A stretch of 64,000 nucleotides of DNA from Toxorhynchites rutilus septentrionalis (GCF_029784135.1 NC_073745.1:78803569-78867568); one strand, 5' to 3'; positions 11,246 through 21,409 are shown, counted from the first letter of the stretch. Translations and numbers: made by a program. Notes: a model not told the origin generated them from the sequence alone.

Positions 11246-12066
11246 CAGGTCGGACTCGATTATATGTGTTTGTGTTATATGTGTTTGTATATGCAGTTTG
11301 GAAAAAAAATATTTTTTATATTTAAAATATAACTTATTTCTAGAAAAAAATTAACCTATCAACTTTAAGGTGTAATTTAAGTGGCTATTACTCGTGCAAT
11401 GGGATAAAATAGTGATTTTTGAAGATTTTGCTTGAATTTTCACCAAGAATTGTTTATATTGATATTGTAGCCACATTAAGAAAGATAGAAGTTCGGTGTC
11501 AAAGAACAAATTGTAGGGCGGTTAGAGAGCTTCAATTTAATTGATAGAAACAATCTAGTTTAATATAAATTTTTACGATGAAATTAATAATAACACATTA
11601 AATATTATTAATTTTTAAGTTTTTCATTTCCAAAATGTTATTAAAATTAACTAATTTAGATGTTACACTACCATATCCTGTACTAAATTTTTTGATCTTT
11701 CAAATGAAAGCAACAGAATTGTATTCCGTAGCGTACTTTGTAATGTAGAGCCAGTTTGAGGCAACAAAGTCCGAAACAAAAAAAAAAGTTCAATAACTCT
11801 GTCATTGTTGAAATTCGAACATATGCGTAGAAGGATTTTTTTAATCAAATTTGATCGTCTATCATTTTCTGAGATAATTTGGATAAATTTATTTTTTTCA
11901 TGTGAGAAAGGTGTTTTCTGACTTTATGGGGATAAATCAAAAATCAAATTCCTCATTTATATTTAAAAAAAAAAACGAATAAAAAATATTGTTCTTGACT
12001 CGATTATATACAGGATTCGATTATATACAGTGAAAAGAAATCAAAAACTGTATACTGTCCGCGCTG
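11246..12066. mobile_element. Pogo/Tigger-like TIR element (TA flanked)
   Basis: The left end TA|CAGGTCGGACTCGATTATAT and the complement of the right end TA|CAGCGCGGACAGTATACAG share CAG..CGGAC. The subterminal phrase ACTCGATTATATAC is repeated near the right end (11998-12035). No transposase is present. The interior contains the inverted partner of the 435-760 repeat. The divergent TIRs suggest an old copy. Confidence 0.55.
11520..11835 (-). repeat. Inverted partner of the 435-760 repeat
   Basis: In reverse complement it follows 435-760 closely in order and wording, from the TTTTTTT-CGGACT stretch through CATTTGAAAG to the AT-rich tail and TCTCTAACC. The two copies lie about 11 kb apart in opposite orientation. 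Only this one is enclosed by recognisable element ends. Confidence 0.6.
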
Positions 12067-12298
12067 TACTAAAAAAAATTAAATTAATTTTTATTTTAAT
12101 TTTAAATTAAATTTTAATTTTTGTTGATTTTGATATTCAGTACTACCCTAGTTTGTATTCAAATATCTTCCTACGTCTATTTTAGGTATATGTCATTTTT
12201 TTTAGAATTTTTAGAGTGTTTTTCGCGATAAAAAAAATACATTTCCAGCATTTCGAAATTAAAAAAAAAATAGCTTTGAGACTCAATTTTACTCTATT
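12067..12298. other. AT-rich spacer
   Basis: Low-complexity A/T runs with no recognisable gene, ending in the TTTT tract that precedes the next HINE. Confidence 0.4.
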
Positions 12299-13536
12299 TT
12301 GATGTAGAACTACGTCTTTCATTAAGGGTGCCAAATCAGAAAACAGGTCACGTTTTTATGAAATAAAGTAATTTTTTTTTTTAATTCGTTTATTTTTACA
12401 GGCTCAGTCAAATAAAGTTAATGTTGATAACTATTTTTGCCGCGAATGGATTTTGGCGATTTAAATACCAAACGAGTCGGAAATATTCTAAGATTTTTCC
12501 GATTATTACAATCCCATAGTCTGTATATGGTTTGAATTGATGAAAATTGGAAGCATTCCCATTTCCTCATACATTTGTCCTGTCCATTTTGTATGCAGTT
12601 GATCTCGCTGAGGCAAACTTTCTTTCTTCGTGAAGACACCGACTGGATCGAGTGCCTTTCTCGAGGCGAAGGAGTAATATGATGGATGAAGTAAAGTTTT
12701 ACAAAGGCCTTTTTAAAGGTTAGAGACGAATAAACTGAAAGAGTTTAAAGTCTCTCTAATTCAGCTAGCAAAGAAAGAAGGCAAACTTTCAGTCTCGTTC
12801 TGGGTTCAAAGTAATGAAGATTGTTGTAAATTATGCAACCGTAATGATAAATATAAACAAGAAGGGGAGATACCGGGAGGGAAATAGGGTATTAGTAATG
12901 AATTTCTGCTGAGGCAAATATTCAGCCTTTTTCCAACCAGTTACCGTTGTTTGTTTTCTGTCATCATAAAGGCTTCGTTGGTGCCCTTGACATTGCATCA
13001 ATGCATTGAGCTGATGCTATAACGAAGCAGGTGTTAAGGTTGTGCACCAAAACATTATTTGGGGAGTACCAAGTTATTCAATAAGTTATATTAAGTTATT
13101 GATTCATTTGAGCTCGCGTGCCAGTCGCAAAACTGCCTTCAACTAGGATTGCATTTGCGCTCATCTTGATCATAATGAAGCAATGCTACTGTTTTCGAGG
13201 TTGTTGAGATCAACAGACAGAGTTTATTTCGTTTATTTAGTCACCAAGAAAGTAAATGTCGTTCTGGAATTTTGTATGTGATTTGGTTTTGCTTGCCAGT
13301 AGCAAAACTTTCTCTACTAAGGATGACAGCTGCGCTTATCTCGAGCATGTATTGTTCTGCGAGCACAAGAATGAATCATCAAACAATTATCGTCAAATGA
13401 TACAATGAAAAAATATTTCAGGGCGACCAAACTGGTTGAGTGGTAAAGTGGTTAAACAAGCGACTTGAATTAAACTACAGCGTAGTTCTACGTCAACATT
13501 GCGGTCGTGTCTTGAGCACAATCTCCTACAACTTTT
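12299..13536 (+). mobile_element. HINE, divergent subfamily
   Basis: It starts TTGATGTAGAACTACGTCTT after TTTT. Near the end the inverse motif GTAGTTCTACGTCAACATTG (13482-13501) is followed by GCGGTCGTGTC and a short tail into TTTTT. This subfamily lacks the GGTTATATC hairpin. Internal direct repeats occur near 13115-13175 and 13298-13355, both with CCAGTCGCAAAACT-like then GGATGACA/GGATTGCA wording. A SINE-tail-like phrase (AAACTGAAAGAGTTTAAAG) lies at 12732-12750. There is no coding sequence. Confidence 0.55.
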
Positions 13537-13770
13537 TATTTAAGGTGTAACGACCGAAATTTCGACGTTTTTTCATATTTTTTTTAACAAGAAAATAAAA
13601 AGAATCGATTTAACATTTTTAAATGTTTTCATCAATGTTTCAAAATATAGAAAACACATTTTTGTTATTTTTCAATCATAACCAAAATCAGCATGTAACA
13701 GATACCCTAACGGAATCCAACGTCAACTATGCAGTCGTGTCTCGGACATAACCCTCCTGTGACTTTTTTT
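13537..13770 (+). mobile_element. HINE 3' end fragment
   Basis: At 13711-13765 a second HINE terminus appears: CCAACGTCAACTATG, then GCAGTCGTGTCTCGGACATA, then a tail into TTTTTTT. It parallels the end of the preceding copy. A separate 5' end was not found, so it is either truncated or the original end of an element that hosts the neighbouring copy. Confidence 0.45.
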
Positions 13771-14223
13771 TCTAGTATCTTAAAATATATGAGATTATCT
13801 TTACATTGGATTCAGATGGTTTACCAAATTCATAGGAGTCAACAGTACGATAGAACTCTGTGAGAAAAAAAAACTAAAGTCCTTGTGGAAAGATTATTCG
13901 GATTAATAAGAAAAACGCTTAAAAAAATCAAAATTATTATATATTTTTATTATTTTAATCTTATAATTGAAAATCCCGAATACAATAAAATAATCGATTT
14001 CAAGAAAATAAAAATAATAATGCGGACTATGAAGAAAATTATTTTTGTGTCTGGCAATGCTCTTAAAAATTCAGGAAAAATTACGCCAAATGAAGAAAAA
14101 AAAGACACATACAAACGCATTTAAATAAAAATAGGAACAGAAATGGGTCTCAAAGTAATTTTTTTTTCAAAATTTCGAAATGCCTGAAAATATATAATTT
14201 TTTTTTTGTACAGCGTATTTATT
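13771..14223. other. AT-rich spacer
   Basis: Very A-rich. The open frame at 13885-14124 is lysine/isoleucine low-complexity translation of A/T runs, not a credible protein. Confidence 0.45.
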
Positions 14224-15325
14224 TTGACGTAGGACTACGTCTTTCATTTCTATACCGGGGTGTAAAATCAAAGTTTCGAAAACGAAAGCGTTACGCCGGA
14301 GACCGAGATTTTGAGCGTTAATAGCTCCTAAACAACTGAACGAAATGGTATGATAAACACTTCATTCGAAAGATAAAATGCGTTCTATACTTGTTACTTT
14401 TTGATCCAAAAACTTGTTTCAATAGTCTAAAAATTGCTTTGAAAACAGGCTATTGAAATCACCAATCGGTATATAAGCGAGCGCCGCTCGGAAATCCACT
14501 CAGTTCTAATTGAACAGCGATTGGAGCATGTTGTCGCTGTTGTGGTGAAGCTCTTCGTTTATCATGAAAGCGCGGATGAACGGTGTCACCAAGAGCCTGT
14601 TTGTGCACCCTAGGCCAGAAGGGAATCCATCAGGAGGAGAGTGATGCCACAAACGGTTCCCCGGGAAAACATCGCTACACACACATACACGCGCGGAATT
14701 CTTTCCGTTTGGATGCCATTCAGCATTGAGAAAGTTCCGGAAAGATCTAATCTTTTCTGGAAAATAATCTGCCAGTTCCTCTGGGAATTTAAAAATACAT
14801 TCATGTGAAAGAGTTTATTTGAATGTTTTCTATCCGTGTAACACTGTGACCAAATATTTTTCAATCAAGTACTATTAACAGGTGGTTATCGAGTTAGTAT
14901 TGACCACTGGTGGGCTTCCAGTATCGAGGAAAATGTGGAAATATCTAATCGTTGCTGGAAAATAATCTGCCAGTTCCCCTTGGAATTGAAAATTACATTC
15001 AAGCGAAAGAGTTTATTTTAATGTTTTCTATCCATAAAATATCCATATAATACATTTGGGTTTGTGATTTGTCAATCAAGTACAGTTAGCAGGTTAGCTT
15101 CTGAAGATTATTCTTCAGAACAAAGTTTTTCGTATCCTATATTGGATGTATAAAACCTTGTGCCTCCAACGTAACGCTCTCGTTTTCGAAGTCCCCCAAA
15201 TATTCATTTATTCATTCATTCAGAATGGATTTAGAATCAACTTCGAACAAATGATCTCTAAATCAACGAAAGTCCTACGTCACCCTTGCGGTTATACTAT
15301 AGATATAACCCACTTCCTGTTTTTT
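14224..15325 (+). mobile_element. HINE carrying a core-promoter-like segment
   Basis: It starts TTGACGTAGGACTACGTCTT after TTTT. The inverse motif AGTCCTACGTCACCC lies at 15271-15285 and a hairpin (GGTTATA/TATAACC) at 15290-15310, then the element ends in a T9 tract. The interior is GC-richer than other copies, with a TATA/initiator pair at 14470-14504 and a 75-bp direct duplication at 14758 and 14958 (GGAAAATAATCTGCCAGTTC). Inverted phrases GTTTCGAAAACGAAAGCGTT (14271) and AACGCTCTCGTTTTCGAA (15173) pair the two ends. No protein is recognised. Confidence 0.65.
14470..14504 (+). promoter_or_regulatory. TATA box plus TCAGTT initiator inside HINE
   Basis: TATATAAG at 14470-14477 is followed by TCAGTT beginning at 14500, which puts the initiator A 32 bases after the first T of the TATA box. 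This is the canonical arthropod TATA-to-initiator spacing. A leader and a 28-codon open frame (ATG at 14562) follow, but I recognise no product. The element probably captured a host promoter. Whether it is active is unknown. Confidence 0.5.
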
Positions 15326-16046
15326 TTTATAATTGCCCTTTTTTATGAAAAAATGTTTTAAAGATATTTATCGATACATTTTGTGACATTGGCACAAATT
15401 TTGTTTTGTGTGTTACTTGGATAATATTCACCACAAATAATGCTATAAAATATCCATATCGCGCCAAAGCATATTTCCGGAAGCCGTCATGCATAAAATG
15501 ACCATAACCCAACTGGGGTCAATCAGCGATTAGCATTAAAGATATTAAGACGGTTTTCTTCACAAGTTCAAAACTTTAACCACAACTGAAGGTTTTGCCA
15601 GCTGATAATTCGTCGGGCTGAAGATTGTCCCAGGATCATCAACTCGACGGGTTGAAGGTTGTGCCAGTGGAATACAAAAAGTGCAATGTACTGAAGATTG
15701 TGCCATTGTGCATCCGTACTGAAGGTGGCAACCAAACATCAACAACCAAATATCAAAGCTGCAACGCAGCTGCGGACAAGGCCGAGCGACGCGAGCTGGT
15801 GGACAATTCCGGTACACAAATTTATTCAAGAAAATAAAGAGGTTAGTTCACAAAAAAGTTCTTATAATTTTTCAATATTTCAAAATTTCTTATTCAATAT
15901 CCTATACAACATTTGTCATACAGCTGGTGATTTGGTTTGGGGGCACTTTCTACTCCCTTACCCGGCCAGTACCATTCCAAACCATTATTGTGATTTGCAG
16001 AAAATTTCTTGATTTTATACACATCTTATGTGCATATTTTATGATA
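15326..16046. other. Noncoding with degenerate short repeats
   Basis: At 15580-15740 variants of CTGAAGATTGTGCCA recur four to five times (TGAAGGTTTTGCCA, TGAAGATTGTCCCA, TGAAGGTTGTGCCA, TGAAGATTGTGCCA). Open frames across it are products of this repetition. Nothing else is recognised. Confidence 0.4.
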
Positions 16047-17167
16047 CAGGGTTTTCCAACTTTAAATTCCGAAAGTAAATTGAAATAAAACACACTTAGA
16101 ATTCAAATTTCGATGAAACTTTTATTTAAAACTAAAGTTTGGTTTATGCCATTATGTGTGAAATACAACATCATTCAAATGTCCACCTAGGGCTTCCTCG
16201 CACACCTTGATCCGGAACAGGTAATTTTCGATGACTTTTCGGCACATATGGGGCGGTATCTCGGTCATAACTTCACGAATGTTGTCTTTCAAATGTTCAA
16301 GAGTTTGCGGAGAGTTGGCATAGACACGGTCTTTCGCATAACCCCACAAAAAATGTCTAGCGGGTTCAAATCGCATGATCTGGACTGCCAATTGGCATCA
16401 CCAAAACGCGAAATTATGCGTCCCTCAAATTTCGTTCGCAATATGGCCATGTTCGGTCGTGTTGTGTGGCACGTGGCGCCGTCCTGCTGAAACCACATGT
16501 CATCCGTATCCATATCTTCAATTTGTGGCAACAAAAAATCTGTTAACATGCGGCCATAGCGCTCACCATTCACAGTTATCGTCTCGCCGTCCTCATTTTC
16601 AAAGAAATACGGCCCGATGACTCCACCAGACCATAATGTGCACCAAACAGTGACTTTTGGCGGATGCAATGGCACCACGCTCTAATTTTTGTACCAGTTG
16701 GACTTTATATGGATGTAAGTCCAAATGCAAAATTCGCCACAATGATGTGTTTGACAAGCCCAATTGCTGAGCACGCCGTGGAATCGAAACATTCGGGTCA
16801 TCCTCCACACTGGCAGCAACAGCAGCAATATTTTCGGCCGAACGCCCATTACGATAATGCACAGGTTTCACAATATCCGCTACGGATCCAGTTTGTTCGA
16901 ATTTACGCACTACATTAGCGATTGTGTGCTCTGTAGGCCGTCCATGACGACCAAAATCCGTCCGTAATGCTCGAAAAACATTTTCCGGTTTTTCATCATT
17001 TTTATAGTATAATTTAACAAAATTAACACGTTGTGCGATGCTAAAACGATCCAGATTGTAAAATGGCAGACATTCAACTAACGATATGACGCTTTGGTTG
17101 ACAGCTATGTCAAACGGTTGTCAGCGCAGGGCTGTATGCTTTCGGAAGCCCGAAATGGAAAACCCTG
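16047..17167 (-). mobile_element. DD41D Tc1/mariner-like element, copy A
   Basis: The 1,121-bp element is bounded by CAGGGTTTTCCAACTTTAAA on the left and, in complement, CAGGGTTTTCCATTTCGGGC on the right, with TA on both sides (16045-16046 and 17168-17169). It encodes a decayed transposase on the minus strand. Its sibling, copy B, is at 21808-22874 in the opposite orientation. An internal deletion removes the region around the first catalytic aspartate. Confidence 0.85.
16152..17062 (-). pseudogene. DD41D transposase, deleted and frameshifted (copy A)
   Basis: On the minus strand the N-terminal frame runs from NLDRFSIAQRV (about 17062) through the helix-turn-helix part RRAQQLGLSNTSLWRILHLD. 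The reading then breaks at ERG, where about 180 bases present in copy B, including SDEAHF with the first catalytic Asp, are missing. A later frame has WFQQDGATCHTTRPN and SCDLNPLD, with 41 residues between the second and third aspartates, as in the DD41D (rosa-like) group. A T run near 16351 is one base short relative to copy B and shifts the frame again. The C-terminal frame then continues WGYAKDRVYANSP to a stop at 16152. It is inactive. Confidence 0.85.
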
Positions 17168-17169
17168 TA

Positions 17170-17268
17170 GATTAATTTTTTTTTCAATTTTTTTCTTCAG
17201 ACGTGTTACCATAGGTTGACCGAGTCGTCTTGCTAGTGGATTTTATGATTCTTCACCTTTTCCGCATA
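17170..17268. other. Short spacer
   Basis: About 100 bases between the DD41D element and the large TIR element. Nothing is recognised. Confidence 0.4.
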
Positions 17269-17997
17269 CAGTTATACAGGTGAACTTGGATATAACGTAC
17301 ATTTCACTTTCAAAATTGTATGTTGTATCGAATTGTACGTTAAATCGAAGCATAATAAAGTACTCACAAACGTAGTCTATAATACATTATTGTGTTGCTG
17401 TTTTAGTAAAGTCAATGAATAACTTCGATCAGAAGACGAAGCCAGCCTTTCTCATGATGTTTCCCTTCGTACTGTTGAATAAAGCATGATTCATTTAGAA
17501 TCCGGAATTACAAAACCTGCTGTATTTCGGGATTGATTGAAGGTACAAAACTTGTTTTAGCATCACAATACAGAGAATTCATTGTTCTATCAGAAAAAAA
17601 TGTTGGATTTTTTTTTCTCTACACTTTGGAAATGTGTACGTTATATCGAGGTAAAATGTACGTTATAACGAGGGTACGTTATATCGAAGATTCCCTGTAC
17701 CTCGATATAAGGCAACTTTTTTGACGTGGGACTACGTCTAACCGGAATATATGGAGGGTAAAATGAAAACCTAAACACAGAACATGCAGGAAAAAATGAA
17801 AGATTTCGAATGCTTATAGCTCGAACATTTCGTACTGGATAGGAGAGATGTTTGCATCACTTGATAGGGAATATTTCTACGCATCTATCGCAACTAACAA
17901 AATGTTGTTTTTCATTAGATAAATAATTGAATAACTGTAAAATATTAGGCGTTATCTAAACGCCCTAACTGCATCGTTTTGATTGGCCCGATTTACG

Positions 17998-18600
17998 GTT
18001 TCCCTAACACAGCCATCAAAACCAAGCAGCCTTGGGGAAATCGGCATTGCAAATACATGAAAGTAGGGGGACTTTTGTTCTCATCGAAAAATGTTCCCTA
18101 ACACAGATTTTAAAACCAAGCAGCAAAATCGGCATTGCAAACACACGAAAGAGCCTAGAGGCGAGTGAACTGAAAAGTTTAAACCCTCTTAAAGCCAAAA
18201 AGAAGAAGAAGAACACACGAAAGTAGGGGGAGCTTTTGTTCCCACCGAAATGTGTTCCCTAATAGAGATTTCGAAACCAAGGTGCCTGGAGAAATCGGTA
18301 TTTCAAATTCATGCAAGTCGGGGGTATTTTTGTTCCGACTGGAATGTGTTTCCCTAACACAGACTTCAAATCCATGGAGCGTGGGGAAATCGGCATTGCG
18401 AATTCATACAAATCGAGGGTATTTTTGTTCCGATTGAAATGTGTTTCCCTAACACAGACTTCAAAACCGAGGTTTCTGGGGAAATCGGCTCTGCAAATAA
18501 ATGCAAACTGCGTGTACTTTTGTCCTTGCTTGCCTTTGTGCAGAGTGGAATATGTCTGTCCTAACATGATCTTCTAAACTTAGGAACCTGGGAAAATCGT
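17998..18600 (+). repeat. 95-bp minisatellite within HINE copy 1
   Basis: Units begin TCCCTAACACAGACTTCAAA and include GGGGAAATCGGCATTGC. Starts fall at 18001, 18096, 18256, 18351 and 18446, with a degenerate sixth near 18558. The regular period is 95 bp. The second interval is 65 bp longer because of a small retroposed insertion. Open frames of 60-100 residues here on both strands reflect the repeat, not genes. Confidence 0.85.
18144..18208 (+). repeat. Short SINE-tail-like insertion with duplication
   Basis: A 65-bp excess in the second minisatellite unit is bounded by the direct repeat AACACACGAAAG on both sides and ends in (AAG)n. The body GAGTGAACTGAAAAGTTTAA resembles phrases at 12732 and, in complement, 48620. 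A target duplication plus an A-rich simple tail indicates retroposition by LINE machinery. The copy at 52.8 kb has it too, so it predates their common origin. Confidence 0.55.
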
Positions 18601-19289
18601 GCAGACACTAGAAGCGAATGAACTTCCCAGTTTCAAGCAAATTCGAGATTCGAGAAGTATGTACACTTTTGGGATGTAAATTTCAGAGGGAAATGTAAAA
18701 TAAAATAATCGTTTGATAATTTTTTTTTGTCTTTATTGGAAAGATTTTCAGCCTTAGGCTGATTCATCAAACGTTTGATAATTCTTCCGTACATATATTT
18801 TGTTCTAGTCATCATACCAAACGTATAAGGTCCGTCATTAAATTTACTTGTAACGAAGAACAATCAATCACAATAAATGAATTGACTTATGGAGTTCAAT
18901 ATATTTGCACTCACAGAGCAAATATATTGAACTCAATTGAATTTGGAAACTGTTTCATTCAATCAAGAATTTAATCAATACAAACGAATGATTGCTAAGC
19001 TAAGGTAGTTCCACGTCAACCTTGCGGTTATATCATAGATATAACCCACTCATTTTTTTCTTTTCGCTACGTTATATCGAGTTACGTTATATCGAAGTAA
19101 AAAAAAAAATTCCGGTTAATGCAAAACTGTTTATGGTTGCTCAAAAATGCGCAAAAACTAATTTTCTATCACCCAGCAATATTTATAAACCTATCTTATG
19201 TCCATTTGAGATCATTTTCGAGACAAACATGATCAGTTTTAAGTAGAGGAAAAGTAGAGAAAAAAATTAAGTGAAATTGGTATCAATTA

Positions 19290-20390
19290 GTGATGAAATG
19301 GATAGTAGATTGGCCGGATACCGGATATCCGGCAAGCTTCACGGCCAGATAGCTGGATATTCGGCTTTTAGATATTCCAGATATTCGTCTTTTTATTTGC
19401 GAATAAGAAACTGGAAGATACTGCATGTGTGCATGAAGCGAATAAGGGATAACATTTCAGAAGAAATAAACACATTTTTACATAAAAATTATGAACTATG
19501 AATAATTTTTCCGTTTCGAATGGATTTAATAGAGTATCATGTTTTCTACAAGGAATCTTCAGCAGGGTTTTTTTCTGACTGAAATTGAGCTACTTAGGAG
19601 AAGATCAGAATTGCTTAATTGCAACCTTTTGAAACCCGAGGATCAAGTCAGACTATTTCGGAGTTCTTGAAACGTAAACAGTCTTGCTGGCAATGTTATC
19701 GGGGTATATAAAATATCTTGCGACGAATATTCTGAGAGTAAAAGCTCATCATCGTCTTCAAGACCTGTTAATGAAACAAAAGGACGAAACTGAATCAAAC
19801 CTTATACACGAAACTCACGACACACCTTTTGGGACTGTTTCAGTGGCAAATGAAAAAAATAGTTAGCATCGCGTTCAGGAAAAAAAAACCTTTGCTAACA
19901 AAATCGACGAAGTGTGAAAACATTTAAAATCGATCGCAAACACGATCCTTGCATTTGGTGGTCATTAAAATCTAAGCAATAAATCGAGGGCAAGGATCGC
20001 TAGAGTTTATCTTTCAGCTCCTTGCAGTAGTATTACAGCGAAGACTATTCTCTGCAGTTGACTTGGTGTACGAAGCAAAGAGTAATCGGTTGTCATCATC
20101 AACTTCTGAAAATTTGTTATTTATTCTTCATAATTTTCCACTGGGTAATTTTGAGTATTGTTCATAAATTAATGTTATGCGTAAATATTAATTCAATGAA
20201 AAAAATCAAACCTTATTGTTGATTATGGATAAATGATTTTGCTATGCTATGATAGCTAGCTAATGAGCTATTTCGTTATGATTTATGTTGTGGAGAAATT
20301 GTGGATATTTTCCATCATCCGATATCCGGCCGGATAGCAAGTATTGGCCGAATAGGCCGGATATCCGTATCAATATTTGTTTGATAGTTT
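19290..20390 (+). mobile_element. Decayed hAT transposon
   Basis: It is bounded approximately by inverted phrases rich in GGCCGGATATCCGG (19313-19335 left; 20325-20375 right). The interior includes a recognisable hAT dimerisation-domain fragment. The exact ends and the 8-bp target duplication could not be fixed. It sits inside the large pogo-like element. Confidence 0.45.
19935..20157 (+). pseudogene. hAT transposase C-terminal fragment
   Basis: The reading contains DPCIWWSLKSKQ, then after a frame change ARIARVYLSAPCSSITA, and after another, LFSAVDLVYEAKSNRLSSST and ENLLFILHNF. This order is that of the hAT C-terminal dimerisation domain (a WW-x-aromatic start, the A-x-S-x-x-x-ER-x-FS-x-A region, then RxRLS and an LLFL-type ending). 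Two stops and two frame changes occur in about 220 bases, so only a relic remains. No N-terminal zinc finger or catalytic core is visible upstream. Confidence 0.7.
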
Positions 20391-20724
20391 CTATGTTTGA
20401 CTTACTTCATCTCCGAATGGAAATTCCTCTGAATTTTGTTCTTGAAACATGTTCAAAGTTATGCTGAAAATTAGAAAAATGCCATGATAATACCAAGTGC
20501 CGCCCAAAAATATCAAGACATGCGTATTTCATAAGGGAAATTGTCGTGAACTGTAATACAAAACAATTCGTATATTGCTTTTCCACAAGTTCTTTTTTAT
20601 TGAAAAATAATGAAATAAATTCAGGTAAAAGTAACCCGAATCGGTAAACATATTTCCTGAAATGTTTCTATCGGCTAAATGTAGCGATCGGCGTCATTGT
20701 TTACGTTTGTGAAATGTCCATTAA

Positions 20725-20959
20725 CACGTTGAGAGCCCCATTCAGCCCGCATCAAGAGCATTTGCGCAATATCAGAGTCGGTCCCAGCCTCCATATATAC
20801 TTATTGTATACATAGAAAACAGTCAGAAATTTGACTAGAAATCCGCCCTATTTTGTAAAACATCTGAAAACAAACCATATATATTTTTATTTGTCTTAGT
20901 TTGTAACTGTCAGTCCCAGTCAGTCAACGCTTTTCTACCAAAAAGCGGGGCACAACGCG
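20725..20959. mobile_element. TTAA-flanked MITE (piggyBac-like)
   Basis: TTAA at 20721-20724 and 20960-20963 flanks a 235-bp segment. Its left end CACGTTGAGAGCCCCATTC is matched by the complement of the right end CGCGTTGTGCCCCGC. The TTAA target and C-A/G-CGTTG termini fit piggyBac-type non-autonomous elements. There is no coding capacity. TIR identity is partial. Confidence 0.55.
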
Positions 20960-21409
20960 TTAAATACAAATTCATCCATGTATCGATATGCGTCGGAAGT
21001 TTCCAGAACTAAATTAATTCAACTTTATTGAATGATTCCGTTATCAATAGAAGGTCCAAAATGAAAACTGGCCGTGAAATATTTATTTTAATAAGTTTAA
21101 ATGTTTAAAAAAATGTGAGCTTTATTTCTATCCGTTTCAACTAGGGCAGTACTTATTTTGAAAATATGAAACATAATATTCTTGGGTTTAGATAGAACAT
21201 ATTCACAAAACATTGAGAAAAAGACCAATGCTACATCATTTTACGGTACTTATTTGTTTGAAAACTTACCAGAAACATTTATTCGAAATAATTTATACTC
21301 CAAGAACTATTTCTGTTTTGTTTATTTCTAGTTCTAAGACACCTTAAAAAGTTACGTTATATCGAGTTACGTTATATCGAGGTTGCCTTATATCGAGGTA
21401 TAACTGTAT

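Larger units (their letters stand above)
17721..19057 (+). mobile_element. HINE with central 95-bp minisatellite, copy 1
   Basis: It starts TTGACGTGGGACTACGTCTA directly after a T run of the host element. The inverse motif GTAGTTCCACGTCAA is at 19005-19019. A hairpin with a nine-base stem (GGTTATATC/GATATAACC, loop ATA) lies at 19026-19046. The element then runs through CCCACTCA into T7. An asymmetric terminal inverted repeat, a 3' hairpin, a T-tract target, no target duplication and a central tandem array match Helentron-associated elements (the HINE/DINE-1 type). It is non-coding and nearly identical to 52425-53771. Confidence 0.75.
17269..21406. mobile_element. Large pogo/Tigger-like TIR element, multiply nested
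   Basis: The left end TA|CAGTTATACAGGTGAACTTG and the complement of the right end TA|CAGTTATACCTCGATATAAG lead into arrays of CGATATAACGTA / CCTCGATATAAGGCAAC. These occur near 17290-17345, 17636-17715, 19065-19100 and 21350-21400. The TA flank and CAGT start fit pogo/Tigger. I see no transposase belonging to it. Its 4.1-kb span is inflated by a HINE (17721-19057), a decayed hAT (about 19290-20390) and a TTAA-flanked MITE (20725-20959). Confidence 0.62.

Noticed and set aside
13885..14124. 79-codon Lys/Ile-rich frame
   Set aside because: Low-complexity translation of A/T runs.
17269..17720. Treating the left CGATATAACG block as a complete solo MITE
   Set aside because: The matching right terminus with the same subterminal motif and TA is at 21406. 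The internal copy of CCTCGATATAAGGCAAC at 17700 could be a second end, so the alternative remains possible but less economical.
18259..18577. Overlapping open frames of 88 and 102 codons, repeated almost exactly at 52963-53281
   Set aside because: They translate the 95-bp minisatellite on both strands. Conservation between the two sites reflects duplication of a noncoding element, not protein constraint.
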